Shown one piece after another: positions 37,224 to 47,666 of a stretch of DNA of 64,000 nucleotides (the first letter of the stretch is position 1; each line of letters begins with the position of its first letter). Below the pieces are notes generated by a model. It searched no databases. It was not told the DNA's origin and saw only the letters and a list, made by a program, of their open reading frames with translations. The DNA is from Desulfosoma caldarium (lineage in GTDB: Bacteria; Desulfobacterota; Syntrophobacteria; Syntrophobacterales; DSM-9756), in the NCBI RefSeq assembly GCF_003751385.1, contig NZ_RJVA01000015.1, positions 107,998 to 171,997 on the forward strand, written 5' to 3'. Made by a program: the position numbers and the translations under genes.

Positions 37224-39134
37224 ATGAACTCCCACGAAACCGAACACGATCTTCGCCTGCAGAAAGCCTATTTTGAAGCCATCTTCGACTTCAGTCCGGA
37301 CGCCGTAGCCATCCTGGATGCCCAGGACCGGGTCGTCATGATCAATCAGGCCTTTACCAGGCTGTTTCAGTACACCGCGCAAGAGGCGCGCGGCGCGTTC
37401 ATCAACGATCTTGTGGCCCGGCGGCACATGCGTGCCGATGCGGAAAACCTTTCTGTCCGGGCGCTGCAAGGATTTTCCGTCGAAGTGGAAACGCGCCGGG
37501 AACGCAAAGACGGTACTCTCGTGGATGTGGCCATCACCGCCGCTCCCATATACATCGACGGAGTGATGGTGGCGATCTATGCCAGCTACAGGGACATCAC
37601 GGCCCGCAAGCAGGCGGAACAGGCCCTGCGAGATATGGACAAAAAATACCGTCTCATTGTGGACCATTCCACCGACGCCGTTTTCGTCGTTCAGGACGAG
37701 CGGGTTATTTTTTGGAACCCCATGTTTCGGAATTTGTGCGGGTACACAGACGAAGAGATACCACGCCTTCACGTCGCCCAATTGCTGCATCCGAAGGACC
37801 GCGACTCGGTTCTCACCTTGCATCGAAAGCGCCTTGCCGGTGAAACGGTTCCAGGCACTTACACTTTTCGCGCCCTATCCAAGGACGGCCGCACGTTGTG
37901 GATTAACCTTAACGCCATCGCCGTGCAATGGGACGGCAAACCAGCAACCATCAATTCCGCGCGGGATTTCACCCGAGAAAAGGAACTGGAAGCTCAGCTC
38001 GCCCATGCACAAAAGATGGAAGCCGTGGGCACCTTGGCCGGCGGCATTGCCCACGACTTCAACAACCTGTTGCAGACGATTCAAGGTTATGCGGAACTGT
38101 TGGCCAATCGTGCCGACAGCCATGACATCGATCGGCAACGGTTGGATAAGATTTTTGACGCGGTCCAACGGGGCCGCGAACTCACCCGCAACCTGCTCAC
38201 CTTCAGCCGCAAGATGGAACCCCATTTGCGGCGCCTGAACCTAAACCGAGAACTGGCCGAAATGCAGGACATTTTGTCCCACACTTTGCCCAAGATGATC
38301 ACGGTTCGGCTGGAGACCGCTCCAGAGCTTCCCGCCGTGCACGCCGATCCGTCCCAGGTGGCCCAGGTGATCATGAATCTGGCTGTGAACGCAAAGGACG
38401 CCATGCCCGACGGCGGCACTTTGACCCTCAAAACACAGTGCCTCACCCTTCCCCAAGGGCACGCTTCCGGCCTGAAACCGGGTGACTACGTGTGCCTCAG
38501 CGTGGAAGACACAGGAACCGGCATGCCGGAGACTGTTCGCCAACGCATCTTTGAGCCGTTTTTCACCACCAAGCCGTCGGGATCAGGCACGGGTCTGGGG
38601 CTTTCCATGGTCTACGGCATCATGGCCAGCCATCAGGGGACGGTGCTTTGCCACAGTGTTCCGGGACAAGGCACGCGGTTTGACTGCCTGTTTCCCGCCC
38701 TGCCCGAAGCGGCTTCGGAGGTGGACAGTCCACCTAGGCAACAGGCCCCCACGGCACCGCCAGCTCACGCCACCGTGCTCCTTGTGGACGATGAGGAACA
38801 TTTGCGCGTGTCCGGCCGGGAAATGTTGGAGTTTTTCGGGCACCGCGTGCTCACGGCCGCCGACGGCGAAGAGGCTCTGACCATCTTCGCTCAGGAAGGT
38901 TCAAACATCGATGTGGTCCTTTTGGACTTGATCATGCCCGGCATGGGCGGGCGAAAATGTCTGGAAAAACTTCTGGCCCTTCGTCCCAATGCCAAGATCA
39001 TTGTGGCCAGCGGCTTTTCGGCCAATGACTCCATTCAGGACATTCTCATGGCCGGAGCCTTTGATTTTCTGGCCAAGCCTTACTCGGTGGAAACCCTGCT
39101 GGGAAAAATCGCCGAAGCCCTCAAGGCTCCATGA
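37224..39134 (+). CDS. Hybrid histidine kinase: PAS-PAS-HisKA-HATPase-receiver
   Basis: 636 residues from ATG 37224 (CGAGGAAACTC upstream; a GTG 17 codons earlier lacks one). No membrane segment. PAS1 ([20 protein letters not shown], about 15-130), PAS2 ([20 protein letters not shown], about 140-255), HisKA with [20 protein letters not shown], HATPase ([33 protein letters not shown]), and a C-terminal receiver ([29 protein letters not shown]). The HDFNN type belongs to the HWE-unrelated 'Geobacter/Desulfo' hybrid kinases. No response regulator with an output domain is adjacent, so its phosphorelay partner is unknown. It overlaps emrB by 14 bases tail to tail. Confidence 0.93.
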   Translation: MNSHETEHDLRLQKAYFEAIFDFSPDAVAILDAQDRVVMINQAFTRLFQYTAQEARGAFINDLVARRHMRADAENLSVRALQGFSVEVETRRERKDGTLVDVAITAAPIYIDGVMVAIYASYRDITARKQAEQALRDMDKKYRLIVDHSTDAVFVVQDERVIFWNPMFRNLCGYTDEEIPRLHVAQLLHPKDRDSVLTLHRKRLAGETVPGTYTFRALSKDGRTLWINLNAIAVQWDGKPATINSARDFTREKELEAQLAHAQKMEAVGTLAGGIAHDFNNLLQTIQGYAELLANRADSHDIDRQRLDKIFDAVQRGRELTRNLLTFSRKMEPHLRRLNLNRELAEMQDILSHTLPKMITVRLETAPELPAVHADPSQVAQVIMNLAVNAKDAMPDGGTLTLKTQCLTLPQGHASGLKPGDYVCLSVEDTGTGMPETVRQRIFEPFFTTKPSGSGTGLGLSMVYGIMASHQGTVLCHSVPGQGTRFDCLFPALPEAASEVDSPPRQQAPTAPPAHATVLLVDDEEHLRVSGREMLEFFGHRVLTAADGEEALTIFAQEGSNIDVVLLDLIMPGMGGRKCLEKLLALRPNAKIIVASGFSANDSIQDILMAGAFDFLAKPYSVETLLGKIAEALKAP

Positions 39135-40671
39135 CCACCGTGGTGGGCTTTTGAGGGCCGCGCATGACAAGGGTGAGAGGAATCAAGGCGGCGGTAAACC
39201 AGGTAAAAAGCCAAAAAGTGTCGTTAAAGGCCATCATGGTGGCCTGCCGAAGGGTTTCTCTGTAAATGCCCGCCAGCGCTAGTTTTCGATCATAAAAGGA
39301 CGACCAATCCCCGCCCATGAGGGCCAGCATCTTGTCCATGGCTTGCCGGAAGGGCAGGTCATAGGGCGTGAGCCGATCCACGAGCGTGTTTTGGTGCCAT
39401 TGGGAGCGCTGGGACAAGACCGTGGTGCTGAAAGCCACGCCAAAACTGCCGCCCAGGTTGCGCAGAAGATTGAAAATTCCCGTGGCATTTCCCATGTGTT
39501 CTCGAGGAATATTCACGTAAGTGGCGGCGGACAGGGGCACGAAGAAAAGACCCATACCCAGAGCCTGCACAATGCGAGGCCATGCTGCGGAGAAAAAGTC
39601 AGCCTGCAGATTCAGTCGGGACATAAGGCCTAAGGCCACGGCGGCCAAGGTAAGTCCCACAGCCAGAAGGCGATTGGGCGGAACGCCTCGCTTCATGATC
39701 ATGCCCGCCACGGGCATGATCATGAGGCTTGCCAGCCCACCGGGGCCCAGCACCAAACCGGCCCACAGAGCTGTATAGCCCATGAGGTTTTGCAGGTACA
39801 GCGGCAACAAAACGATGCTTCCAAAGAGGCAGAAGTACCCGGTAAACATGGTGATGTTGCCGGCCGCAAAGGTGGGGTCCCGGAACACACGCAAGTTCAC
39901 CACCGGATGGGGCACGCGCAGTTCCACCACGATGAAGGCCGCCAAGGCCACCACAGCGATGACGGAAAGCGTGACAATAAAGTGTGAGGCGAACCAGTCT
40001 TCACGCTCCCCTTTGTCCAGCACCACTTGCAGGCAGCCCAACCCCACCGTGAGCAGAGCCAGGCCCCAATGGTCGATGCGCACGGTGCGCGTTCGAATGT
40101 ACGGCGGATCATGCACGAATAGCCCGGCCATAAAAACGGCCAAGAACCCCATGGGCACATTGATGTAAAAGACCCAACGCCACGACCAATTGTCCGTAAT
40201 GAAGCCCCCCAGGACCGGCCCCAAAATGGGCGCAAAAACCACGCCCATGCCAAAGACCGCCATAGCCACGCCGTGTTCCCGCACAGGAAAGGTTTCCAAC
40301 AAAATAGCTTGTGACAAAGGCTGAAGCCCTCCACCTCCAAGCCCCTGAAGCACTCGCGCCACCACGAGCACTTCCAGAGATGGAGCCGCACCGCACAGCA
40401 CCGAACTCAACGTGAATACCACGATGGAAAACAACAGATAGTTGCGCCGCCCAAAGAGGCTGGCCAACCATCCCGTGATGGGAATGATGATGGCGTTGGA
40501 GACCAGATAGGAGGTGAGCACCCAGGTGACTTCATCCAAACCTGCGTTCAAGCTACCCTGAATGTGCGGCAAAGACACATTGACGACACTCGTGTCCATC
40601 ACCTCAATGAAGGTGGGGATAATCACCGTCAGGGCGATGGCCCATTTACGCCTGTCCGGATGCATGGCCAT
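39121..40671 (-). CDS. emrB: DHA2-family (EmrB-like) multidrug efflux permease
   Basis: 516 residues, 14 membrane helices. The N-terminal DHA2 motif is clear (IEVMDTSVVNVSLPHIQGSL), as are motif A (GWLASLFGRRNYLLFS), RVLQGLGGGGLQPLSQAILL and motif C (GMGVVFAPILGPVLGGFI). ATG 40671 shares one base with the emrA stop (TGATG). It would work with the membrane-fusion protein EmrA and an outer-membrane TolC-type channel not present here. Substrates are probably hydrophobic uncouplers or drugs, by family. Confidence 0.92.
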   Translation of the reverse strand: MAMHPDRRKWAIALTVIIPTFIEVMDTSVVNVSLPHIQGSLNAGLDEVTWVLTSYLVSNAIIIPITGWLASLFGRRNYLLFSIVVFTLSSVLCGAAPSLEVLVVARVLQGLGGGGLQPLSQAILLETFPVREHGVAMAVFGMGVVFAPILGPVLGGFITDNWSWRWVFYINVPMGFLAVFMAGLFVHDPPYIRTRTVRIDHWGLALLTVGLGCLQVVLDKGEREDWFASHFIVTLSVIAVVALAAFIVVELRVPHPVVNLRVFRDPTFAAGNITMFTGYFCLFGSIVLLPLYLQNLMGYTALWAGLVLGPGGLASLMIMPVAGMIMKRGVPPNRLLAVGLTLAAVALGLMSRLNLQADFFSAAWPRIVQALGMGLFFVPLSAATYVNIPREHMGNATGIFNLLRNLGGSFGVAFSTTVLSQRSQWHQNTLVDRLTPYDLPFRQAMDKMLALMGGDWSSFYDRKLALAGIYRETLRQATMMAFNDTFWLFTWFTAALIPLTLVMRGPQKPTTVVMEP

Positions 40672-41945
40672 CACCGGGACGCCCTGTGGGCACCACCGCG
40701 CAACCTCGGCCCACTACGGTCGGACGTGTCCACGGTGACCTTCAAAGAAAAGCCTAGGCGCAGTGGGTATTCTGGAGAAAAGGAGTCGGTGAGCCGAATC
40801 TTGACGGGCACGCGCTGGGTGATCTTGATCCAATTGCCCGTGGCGTTTTCGGGAGGAAACAGGGAAAAGGCGGCCCCTGTTCCCGCACGAATCCCTTCCA
40901 CTGTACCGGAAAAACGTCGGCCCGGATAGCAATCGGCACGGATATGCACAGGCTGGCCGATGCGAATGTTTTCCACCTGGGTTTCCTTGAAATTGGCTTC
41001 CACGTAGGCATCCTGGAGCGGCACCACGGCCAGAAGCGGCTGGCCGGGAAGAACACGCTCGCCCACCTGAACCTTTTTCTGGGCCACATAACCGGCGATG
41101 GGGGCCACAATGCGGCAGTACGACAAGTTCAATCGCGCCGCGTCTCTTCGTGCTTCCAGTTCTTTGGCATGCGCCAAAAGCGCTTTGAGCCGTTCCTGCT
41201 CCACGCGCACGCGCAAACGGCCTGCCTGAGCTTCTTGCAGGCGAGCTTCGGCTGCGGCCGCTTCCTTGCGCGCCGCCTCCAGAGCCGCCTCGGCCGACCG
41301 AAGCCGTGCTTCTGAGGCTCCCACGGCCGCTTGTGCCTTGCTCAGGGCCGTTTTCATGCGATCCCGATCCCGCACGGATGAAGCTCCTTGTGCGGCCAGA
41401 GCATCAAAGCGTTCCCAATCCCGTTTGGCATGCCGATATTCGGCAAGCACGGCTTGGTGTTCCTGTGACGATTCCAAGACTTTTTCCTGTATGGCCTGCA
41501 CCTGGGCCTGGGCGGCGTTCCAAGAAGACAGGGCGGCGTTCACCGCGGCCTGGGTTGAGGCCTCCATATAATCTACGGTGGCGCGCGCCGCATGGATGTC
41601 CGCCTGGACTCGGCCCAAAGCCGCTTCCACTTCCCGCAGCCGAGCCTGCTCATCCGCCGTATCCAGTTCAATGAGAACCTGCCCCTGGGCGACGGAATGG
41701 TCGTTATCCACATGCACGGCCGCCACGGTTCCGGGAATGCGCGACGAAACCGCCGCCACATCCGCCATGACATAGGCGTTGTCCGTGGTTTCTTTGTTTC
41801 GCAAAAAGATCCACCAATAGAGCGTCCCCACGATCAGAGCGGCAAGCACCGCACCCGCAAAGGCGCGCTTGACGATGAGTTTGTTGTTCTGCCGCGTTTT
41901 GACGGGCGCTGGTTCGGGTGTGGTCTGCGCCGTGTGTTCGCCCAT
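40671..41945 (-). CDS. emrA: HlyD/EmrA-like membrane-fusion protein
   Basis: 424 residues from ATG 41945 (AAGGAGG upstream). One N-terminal membrane helix (AGAVLAALIVGTLYWWIFL) follows a 30-residue cytoplasmic tail. Next comes the EmrA signature KETTDNAYVMADVAAVSSRIPG, a lipoyl half-motif VHVDNDHSVAQGQVLIELD, a long alpha-helical hairpin (about 110-260, EARLRSAEAALEAARKEAAA) and the second half (IVAPIAGYVAQKKVQVGERV). The alpha hairpin, somewhat longer than in E. coli EmrA (390 residues total), should reach TolC. Operon with emrB. Confidence 0.9.
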   Translation of the reverse strand: MGEHTAQTTPEPAPVKTRQNNKLIVKRAFAGAVLAALIVGTLYWWIFLRNKETTDNAYVMADVAAVSSRIPGTVAAVHVDNDHSVAQGQVLIELDTADEQARLREVEAALGRVQADIHAARATVDYMEASTQAAVNAALSSWNAAQAQVQAIQEKVLESSQEHQAVLAEYRHAKRDWERFDALAAQGASSVRDRDRMKTALSKAQAAVGASEARLRSAEAALEAARKEAAAAEARLQEAQAGRLRVRVEQERLKALLAHAKELEARRDAARLNLSYCRIVAPIAGYVAQKKVQVGERVLPGQPLLAVVPLQDAYVEANFKETQVENIRIGQPVHIRADCYPGRRFSGTVEGIRAGTGAAFSLFPPENATGNWIKITQRVPVKIRLTDSFSPEYPLRLGFSLKVTVDTSDRSGPRLRGGAHRASR

Positions 41946-42278
41946 ATCCTTCGTCCCGCCTCCTTTCCTTGTGGGCCATGATTTCATAGGACACCAGGGC
42001 GCAACTGCCCACCTCATATGTCTATGGCGTGAGGGTACGGAAAACGTCAACGGAAAAAAACCTCGTCGAGAACACAAGATTTGGGGGGACAATGGGATTC
42101 TTTTTGAAGCATGGACATCCGGAGGGCGCGCAGAAGCTTTTCGCTTGACAGATCTTTGGGTTGCCCTTTATTTGTTGAAATTTACAAGGTTTTTTGAATG
42201 AGAGATCCCCGCACGAAGGGGCGTTTCATTGAGAGCTTTTTTTGCCGCAGGGCAATCCTGCACGAGGAAGGAGTCGTC
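41946..42278. other. 333-base divergent region between emrA and glyQ
   Basis: Contains the probable glyQ promoter (42145-42174). I saw no MarR-type palindrome for emrAB and no T-box-like leader for glyQS, though neither can be excluded by eye. Confidence 0.4.
42145..42174 (+). promoter_or_regulatory. Candidate sigma-70 promoter of glyQS
   Basis: TTGACA (perfect), 18 bases, TATTTG, 105 bases before glyQ. Confidence 0.45.
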
Positions 42279-43163
42279 ATGACTTTTCAGGAACTCATTC
42301 ACGCCTTGAATGCCTTTTGGGCCGAAAAAGGGTGCGTCATTCAGCAGCCCTATGACCTGGAAGTGGGTGCGGGGACCTTTAATCCCGCCACCTTCCTTCG
42401 CGTCTTGGGTCCGGAACCTTGGAAGGTGGCCTATGTGGAGCCGTCTCGAAGACCCACGGATGGCCGCTACGGAGAAAACCCCAATCGGTTGCAGCACTAC
42501 TACCAGTATCAGGTGATTTTGAAACCTTCCCCGCCGAACAGCCAAGACATCTATTTGGAAAGTCTGAAAAGCTTTGGAATCAATCCTTTGGACCATGACA
42601 TTCGTTTCGTGGAAGACGACTGGGAATCCCCCACGCTCGGCGCGTCCGGGTTAGGTTGGGAAGTGTGGCTGGACGGCATGGAAATCACCCAGTTCACCTA
42701 TTTTCAGCAGGCGGGCGGTCTCAGCCTTTCACCCGTGTGTGTGGAACTCACCTACGGCCTGGAACGCATCGCTATGTATCTGCAAGGTGTGGACAACGTC
42801 TACGACCTGAAATGGACCGAGAGCGTCACTTACGGCGACGTGCACCACAAGGGTGAGGTGGAATGGTCTCATTACAACTTTGAAGATGCCGACGTCTCCA
42901 TGCTTCTGGAACTGTTTAACATGTACGAAAAGGAATCCTTGCGCATGTCCGAGCGAGGCTTGGTGCTTCCCTGCTACGACTACTGCCTCAAGTGCTCCCA
43001 TGTGTTCAACCTGCTGGATGCCCGCGGGGCCATCAGTGTCACGGAACGCACTAACTACATCGCGAGGGTACGCAATCTGGCGCGCCTGGCCGCCCACGGC
43101 TATGCTAAACAAAGAGAAGCCATGGGGTACCCGTTACTGAAAAAAAGCGCCTTTCGGGACTGA
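42279..43163 (+). CDS. glyQ: Glycyl-tRNA synthetase alpha subunit
   Basis: 294 residues from ATG 42279 (GAAGGAG upstream). The catalytic subunit of the bacterial alpha2beta2 enzyme charges tRNA-Gly. Family marks: [60 protein letters not shown], and the class II motif 3 region [20 protein letters not shown]. Length typical (about 290-300). glyS begins 49 bases after its stop, the usual glyQS order. Confidence 0.97.
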   Translation: MTFQELIHALNAFWAEKGCVIQQPYDLEVGAGTFNPATFLRVLGPEPWKVAYVEPSRRPTDGRYGENPNRLQHYYQYQVILKPSPPNSQDIYLESLKSFGINPLDHDIRFVEDDWESPTLGASGLGWEVWLDGMEITQFTYFQQAGGLSLSPVCVELTYGLERIAMYLQGVDNVYDLKWTESVTYGDVHHKGEVEWSHYNFEDADVSMLLELFNMYEKESLRMSERGLVLPCYDYCLKCSHVFNLLDARGAISVTERTNYIARVRNLARLAAHGYAKQREAMGYPLLKKSAFRD

Positions 43164-43212
43164 TAAGCCTGCGGAGTGATAACCGTTCTGATTGCAAAAG
43201 ACGAGGGACCGT

Positions 43213-45285
43213 ATGGGACAAGAATTTTATTTGGAAATCGGCAGTGAAGAAATTCCGGCGGGCTATATCACTCCGGCCCTGGAATCCATGGCGCAGCAGA
43301 TGGTTCGATTCTTGGACGACCATCGCATTGCGCACGGAAAACCCTTCACCACGGGCACGCCACGCCGCTTGTGTCTATGGATTCCCAACGTGGCCGAACG
43401 ACAGGAACCCACGGTGGTGGAAATCATCGGACCGCCCAAGTCCGTGGCCTTTGACGCCCAAGGGCGGCCCACCAAGGCGGCCGAAGGGTTTGCCAAAAAT
43501 CAAGGCATCGACGTTTCGCAGCTAACCATCAAGGCCACGCCCAAGGGCGAATACGTGACCTTAGTCAAAGAGGAAGCCGGAGGACCCACAAAAGACCTTT
43601 TGGAACGCATGCTTCCCGATTTTGTAGCCCATATTCCCTTTCCCAAATCCATGCGATGGGGAAACCTTTCCGTGACCTTTGCGCGGCCGGTGCACTGGAT
43701 TGTATGCCTTCTGGGCCAGGACGTGGTGAACTTTACCTACGGGAATGTGCGCAGCGGCCGTCTATCCTTTGGGCATCGGTTCATGAGCCCTCAGTGGGTC
43801 GAGGTGCACAACTTTGCCGATCACCGCGAAAACCTTCGGCGACACAAGGTCATCGTGGACACGGAGGAACGCAAGCAGCTCATCTCGAAAGGCATTCGGG
43901 AAAAAGCGGCGTCCGTCGGTGGGCGCATTTTAGAAGACGAAGATCTTTTGGACGAAGTGGCGCACCTGGTGGAGTACCCCTATCCGATTCTCGGTTCCTT
44001 TGAAGACAAATACCTGGCCCTACCCCCCGAACTGCTCATCACGGTCATGAAGGAACACCAGCGCTACTTTGCCGTGGTGGATGAGGCGGGTAACCTGAAG
44101 GCCCATTTTGTGACCGTGGCCAATACGGTCCCCAGAAACCCCGATCTGGTTGCGGCGGGCAATGCTCGCGTGGTGCGCGCTCGGTTGGAAGATGCTCGAT
44201 TTTACTACGAAGAAGACCAAAAGGTGCGGCTGGAAGACCGGGCCGAAGCCCTGAAGTCCGTGGTGTTCCATGCCAAGCTGGGCACCAGTTGGGAAAAGGT
44301 AGAACGGTTCACGCACCTGGCCAAATGGCTCTGTGAAAGGCTGTGCCCCCAGTCCATGAACCACGTGCTGCGTGCGGCTCTGCTGTGCAAGGCAGATCTG
44401 GTGAGCGGCATGGTGGGAGAGTTTCCTGAACTGCAGGGGGTCATGGGCCGAGCCTACGCGCGACTGCAGGGCGAACCGGAACCGGTGGCACAAGCCATCT
44501 ATGAACATTATCTACCCATTCGCGCCGGCGGCCCTTTGCCGGAATGTATGGAAGGCACGGTACTCAGCATCGCCGACAAGATGGACACCATCGTGGGCTG
44601 TTTCGGCGTAGGCCTGCTGCCCACAGGCACCGCCGATCCCTTTGCGCTGCGCCGCCAAACTCTGGGGATTCTTCGCATCATTTTGGAAAAAAATCTGCGC
44701 TTTTCCTTAGAAGAACTCATCGATCAGGCAATCCCGCTGCTGCGCTCCAAAATGACCGAACCGGCCGATACGGTGAAAAAAGGCGTCATGGACTTTTTCC
44801 GCGGACGACTCCATCACCACCTGGTCACTCAAGAGGGGTACGCTTCGGATATCGTGGAAGCCGCCTTGGCTTCAGGCATCGCCTATCCAGCCGACGCGGT
44901 TCTGCGCGTCAAGGCTTTAGCCGACTTTACACGGCGGGACGACTTTGAAGCCCTGGCCATAGCCTTCAAACGCGTGGGAAATATCATCAAAGAAGGGAAA
45001 CCGGAACCTTTGCGGCCGGAAGCCTTGGCGGTCCCTGCAGAAAAGGCACTCTACGAAGCCTACCGACGCGTGCACGACGACGTGGTGGACATGGCGAGCC
45101 GAGGCGACTACGCCGCGGCTCTGGAAGCCCTCACGGCTTTGAAAAACCCCATTGACACCTTCTTTGACGCCGTCTTGGTCATGGATCCCGATGCGGCGGT
45201 GCGCCGCAATCGGCTGGCTCTGCTCACGGCCGTCCATGAATTGTTCAACCGCATCGCCGATTTCAGAAAAATTCAAACGGGCTAA
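43213..45285 (+). CDS. glyS: Glycyl-tRNA synthetase beta subunit
   Basis: 690 residues from ATG 43213 (GACGAGGG upstream), normal for the family. It starts EFYLEIGSEEIPAGYITPAL; other marks are TPRRLCLWIPN, FPKSMRWGN, VKEHQRYFAV-like MKEHQRYFAVVDEAG, FYYEEDQKVRLEDR, KADLVSGMVGEFPELQGVMG (HD-like region), ADKMDTIVGCFGVGLLPTGTADPFALRR and the C-terminal tRNA-anticodon-binding part FFDAVLVMDPD. It binds and recognises tRNA-Gly with GlyQ. A bidirectional hairpin follows nine bases after the stop. Confidence 0.97.
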   Translation: MGQEFYLEIGSEEIPAGYITPALESMAQQMVRFLDDHRIAHGKPFTTGTPRRLCLWIPNVAERQEPTVVEIIGPPKSVAFDAQGRPTKAAEGFAKNQGIDVSQLTIKATPKGEYVTLVKEEAGGPTKDLLERMLPDFVAHIPFPKSMRWGNLSVTFARPVHWIVCLLGQDVVNFTYGNVRSGRLSFGHRFMSPQWVEVHNFADHRENLRRHKVIVDTEERKQLISKGIREKAASVGGRILEDEDLLDEVAHLVEYPYPILGSFEDKYLALPPELLITVMKEHQRYFAVVDEAGNLKAHFVTVANTVPRNPDLVAAGNARVVRARLEDARFYYEEDQKVRLEDRAEALKSVVFHAKLGTSWEKVERFTHLAKWLCERLCPQSMNHVLRAALLCKADLVSGMVGEFPELQGVMGRAYARLQGEPEPVAQAIYEHYLPIRAGGPLPECMEGTVLSIADKMDTIVGCFGVGLLPTGTADPFALRRQTLGILRIILEKNLRFSLEELIDQAIPLLRSKMTEPADTVKKGVMDFFRGRLHHHLVTQEGYASDIVEAALASGIAYPADAVLRVKALADFTRRDDFEALAIAFKRVGNIIKEGKPEPLRPEALAVPAEKALYEAYRRVHDDVVDMASRGDYAAALEALTALKNPIDTFFDAVLVMDPDAAVRRNRLALLTAVHELFNRIADFRKIQTG

Positions 45286-45293
45286 AAAAATGA

Positions 45294-45315
45294 GGGCGGA
45301 CTTTTCTGTCCGCCC
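45294..45315. terminator. Bidirectional terminator between glyS and the MFS gene
   Basis: GGGCGGAC-TTTTCT-GTCCGCCC, a perfect 8-bp stem. Read on the plus strand it is followed within 12 bases by TTTTTT; read on the minus strand it is followed by TTTTTTT (the A7 after the glyS stop). It suits both convergent genes. Confidence 0.8.
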
Positions 45316-45475
45316 CAACGTGCTTTTTTCAACGAGCACCTGGTGGGTTTTTGACGCCCTTTGCAGCTGCCTACTAAAGGAACGCCTTTTGTCGCTCGAG
45401 GGGAGCGCCACAACGCACGAAGATAAGACCGAGCAGCCTGCGGCGCTTTCGCATGTTTATTTCTCAAATAACCAC

Positions 45476-46669
45476 CTACGACGACGGCGCCTGCATGTGC
45501 AACACCCGCCGTATCCACGGCAGGAGCGCCAGGCTTCCCACCAAAACCACCACACCACTGGCCACGAAGGCACCTCGATACCCAAGCACGGGAATGACCA
45601 GGCCCGCCGCATAATTGCCCACAAACACGCCCAAAGTTCTCACAGCATAAACCACCGCGGAATGGCCTCCCAATCGGCCCTGAGGAAAAAAGGCCGCCGT
45701 CATGATGCCCATGGCCAGAATCACCGGCACATCCCCAGTGGTGTGCAAGACGCGCACGGCAATCATCTGTGGAAGTGTCTGCGCGTAGGCGGTCAGGCTC
45801 TGAAAAACGGAAGAAACCACCAGCCCCAAAGTGAGCAGCCACACCACACTCTGGCGCACATCAAAACCTCGACCCGTGGCCGGAGCCATGGCAGCCATCC
45901 ATAATCCCACGGCCAGGTAGCTTAAGCCCACCTGGACGCTGGTAAAACCCAGGTCATGCCTCATGAGCAAAGTGTAGGAAGTCTGTTCCACACCGAAATG
46001 GGTCGCATAGAGCAACCAGACCACGAGGAAGACCAAAGCCCTCGGTTGCTTCAAGTCTTCACGATAATCCCCGAGGTTGAATCGAATGGGGTCGCTGTCC
46101 TGCAGGGTGAGCACAAGGACGATGAGCAGAGCGGCTCCGGCCACGGCAAATCCCAGCATGCGCACATAGTTCGCATCCCCCCACAAGCTTCCGGAAACCA
46201 GTGGGCCAATGCCAAAGCCCAGGTAACTTCCCATTTGGTAGACGGCAATCTTGACGCCACGGCGTGCCGGCGAGATGATTTTAAGAAAAAGCGCCAGCAG
46301 AACGGTTTGAAAAATGGCCCATGAAAGCCCGCCCAGAACGGCAAGGGCAAGAAAAGCATACCACGCCTCCGCGATGCGAAGCCCGGCCATATGGATAAAG
46401 AGAAGGACGGCTCCGCCGACAAGCACTTTCTTGGGACTGACCCTGTCAGACAAAACGCCCAAAGGAATCATCAGAATGAGGGCGGAAATGGAATAAAACC
46501 CCATGATCATGCCCACCATGCCGTCGGAAAAGCCGCGGGACTTGAGATGCAGAGGAAGAAAAGAAAACATCATCCATAGCACCGCCGTGTACAGGAATCC
46601 ACACAGGGGAAAAGTCATGATCCGCGCAGAAAAAGGAAAGGTCAAAACAACTCCGGTACCGGGTTTCAT
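45476..46669 (-). CDS. MFS transporter, 12 helices
   Basis: 397 residues. Motif A-like GVLSDRVSPKKVLVGGAVLL between TM2 and TM3, SMA-type helix packing (QMGSYLGFGIGPLVSGSLWG), and a halved 6+6 layout with a charged central loop (DYREDLKQPRAL). It resembles sugar/nucleoside-type or YfcJ/YcaD-type MFS exporters of about 390 residues. No partner gene nearby reveals the substrate. Both ends are insulated (terminator at 45294; divergent ompA-like gene). Confidence 0.85.
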   Translation of the reverse strand: MKPGTGVVLTFPFSARIMTFPLCGFLYTAVLWMMFSFLPLHLKSRGFSDGMVGMIMGFYSISALILMIPLGVLSDRVSPKKVLVGGAVLLFIHMAGLRIAEAWYAFLALAVLGGLSWAIFQTVLLALFLKIISPARRGVKIAVYQMGSYLGFGIGPLVSGSLWGDANYVRMLGFAVAGAALLIVLVLTLQDSDPIRFNLGDYREDLKQPRALVFLVVWLLYATHFGVEQTSYTLLMRHDLGFTSVQVGLSYLAVGLWMAAMAPATGRGFDVRQSVVWLLTLGLVVSSVFQSLTAYAQTLPQMIAVRVLHTTGDVPVILAMGIMTAAFFPQGRLGGHSAVVYAVRTLGVFVGNYAAGLVIPVLGYRGAFVASGVVVLVGSLALLPWIRRVLHMQAPSS

Positions 46670-46994
46670 GGAATCTTGCGTGCCTCCTCCAAATCAATTC
46701 ATCGTCGAATCGGAAAGGACGCACTCTACCTCATTGGCCGTGGGACGCAAGCGCCTTGCCACAACTCGACGAAGCTCAAGACCTAAGGCACGCCATTCAA
46801 ACCCTTGGCGGCAGCGCCTGTCGAAAAGGTCTTGGAAAATGAGCTTGATTAGCGCAGGCCGAATAAAAGTTTCGAATGGCCTTGTGCGTACCGGACCCTT
46901 CAAGGCCGACTTCCAGCAACTTTGACATACGCCACCATTGAGGTTAAAAACAGAGACGTTTGATCAACTTTGTGTGAACCTGGGAGGAGAGAAA
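46670..46994. other. 325-base divergent region (MFS / OmpA-type lipoprotein)
   Basis: No gene. It holds the strong promoter at 46922-46950; an open frame from 46938 to the lipoprotein start lacks any signal. Confidence 0.45.
46922..46950 (+). promoter_or_regulatory. Sigma-70 promoter of the OmpA-type lipoprotein gene
   Basis: TTGACA, exactly 17 bases, TAAAAA. Expected start near 46957, leaving a 38-base leader with GGGAGGAGAG. Confidence 0.65.
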
Positions 46995-47666
46995 ATGAAA
47001 CATTGTCAGTCTTCGAAACTGTGGATCATTCTTGGCCTTATTCCCGTTTTCGCCTTGACCTCGTGCGCGGGGCCTCAAAACAAAACAGAACAGGGAGCGC
47101 TCATCGGCGCCGGCGCCGGGGCCGCCACCGGGGCACTTTTGGGCCAAGCCATCGGGCGCGACACGAAATCCACCCTCATCGGCGCCGCCGCGGGAGCCCT
47201 TGTGGGCGGCGCTGCCGGCGGCGCGATCGGCAATTACATGGATCGGCAGGAACAAGAAATGCGCCAAGCCTTGGCGGCCACAGAAGCCGCCAACGTGCAG
47301 CGCACGCAGGATGTTCTGGCGGTGACCTTCAAATCCGACGTGCTTTTTGATTTCAACTCGTCCACCTTGAAACCTGGAGCCCACAGCGAACTGGATCGCG
47401 TGGCTCAGGTGCTCAACCGCTATCCCCAAACCCGCATCACCGTGGAAGGTCATACAGATTCGGTCGGATCCCTTCAATACAATCAGCGGCTTTCCGAAAG
47501 GCGCGCCTTGAGTGTCAAGGAAGCTTTGGTGAGCCGTGGGGTCAGCCCGGATCGCATCGAGACCATCGGTTACGGGGAAACTCGGCCCATCGCGTCCAAC
47601 GACTCCGAAGCGGGCCGCCAGCTCAATCGTCGCGTGACCATTCTCATCACCCCCGTGCAGGGTTAA
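46995..47666 (+). CDS. OmpA-family lipoprotein with glycine-zipper domain
   Basis: 223 residues from ATG 46995 (GGGAGGAGAG upstream). A lipoprotein signal (IILGLIPVFALTSC, lipobox LTSC, acylated Cys about residue 22) leads to a glycine-zipper segment (GALIGAGAGAATGALLGQAI, GAAAGALVGGAAGGAIGNYM; about 35-80). Then comes an OmpA C-terminal peptidoglycan-binding domain (VLFDFNSSTLKPGA, ITVEGHTDSVGSLQYNQRLS, RIETIGYGETRPIASNDSEA, LNRRVTI). It should sit in the outer membrane and bind the cell wall, like the YiaD proteins. Its 3' end overlaps the convergent methyltransferase gene by 20 bases. Confidence 0.92.
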   Translation: MKHCQSSKLWIILGLIPVFALTSCAGPQNKTEQGALIGAGAGAATGALLGQAIGRDTKSTLIGAAAGALVGGAAGGAIGNYMDRQEQEMRQALAATEAANVQRTQDVLAVTFKSDVLFDFNSSTLKPGAHSELDRVAQVLNRYPQTRITVEGHTDSVGSLQYNQRLSERRALSVKEALVSRGVSPDRIETIGYGETRPIASNDSEAGRQLNRRVTILITPVQG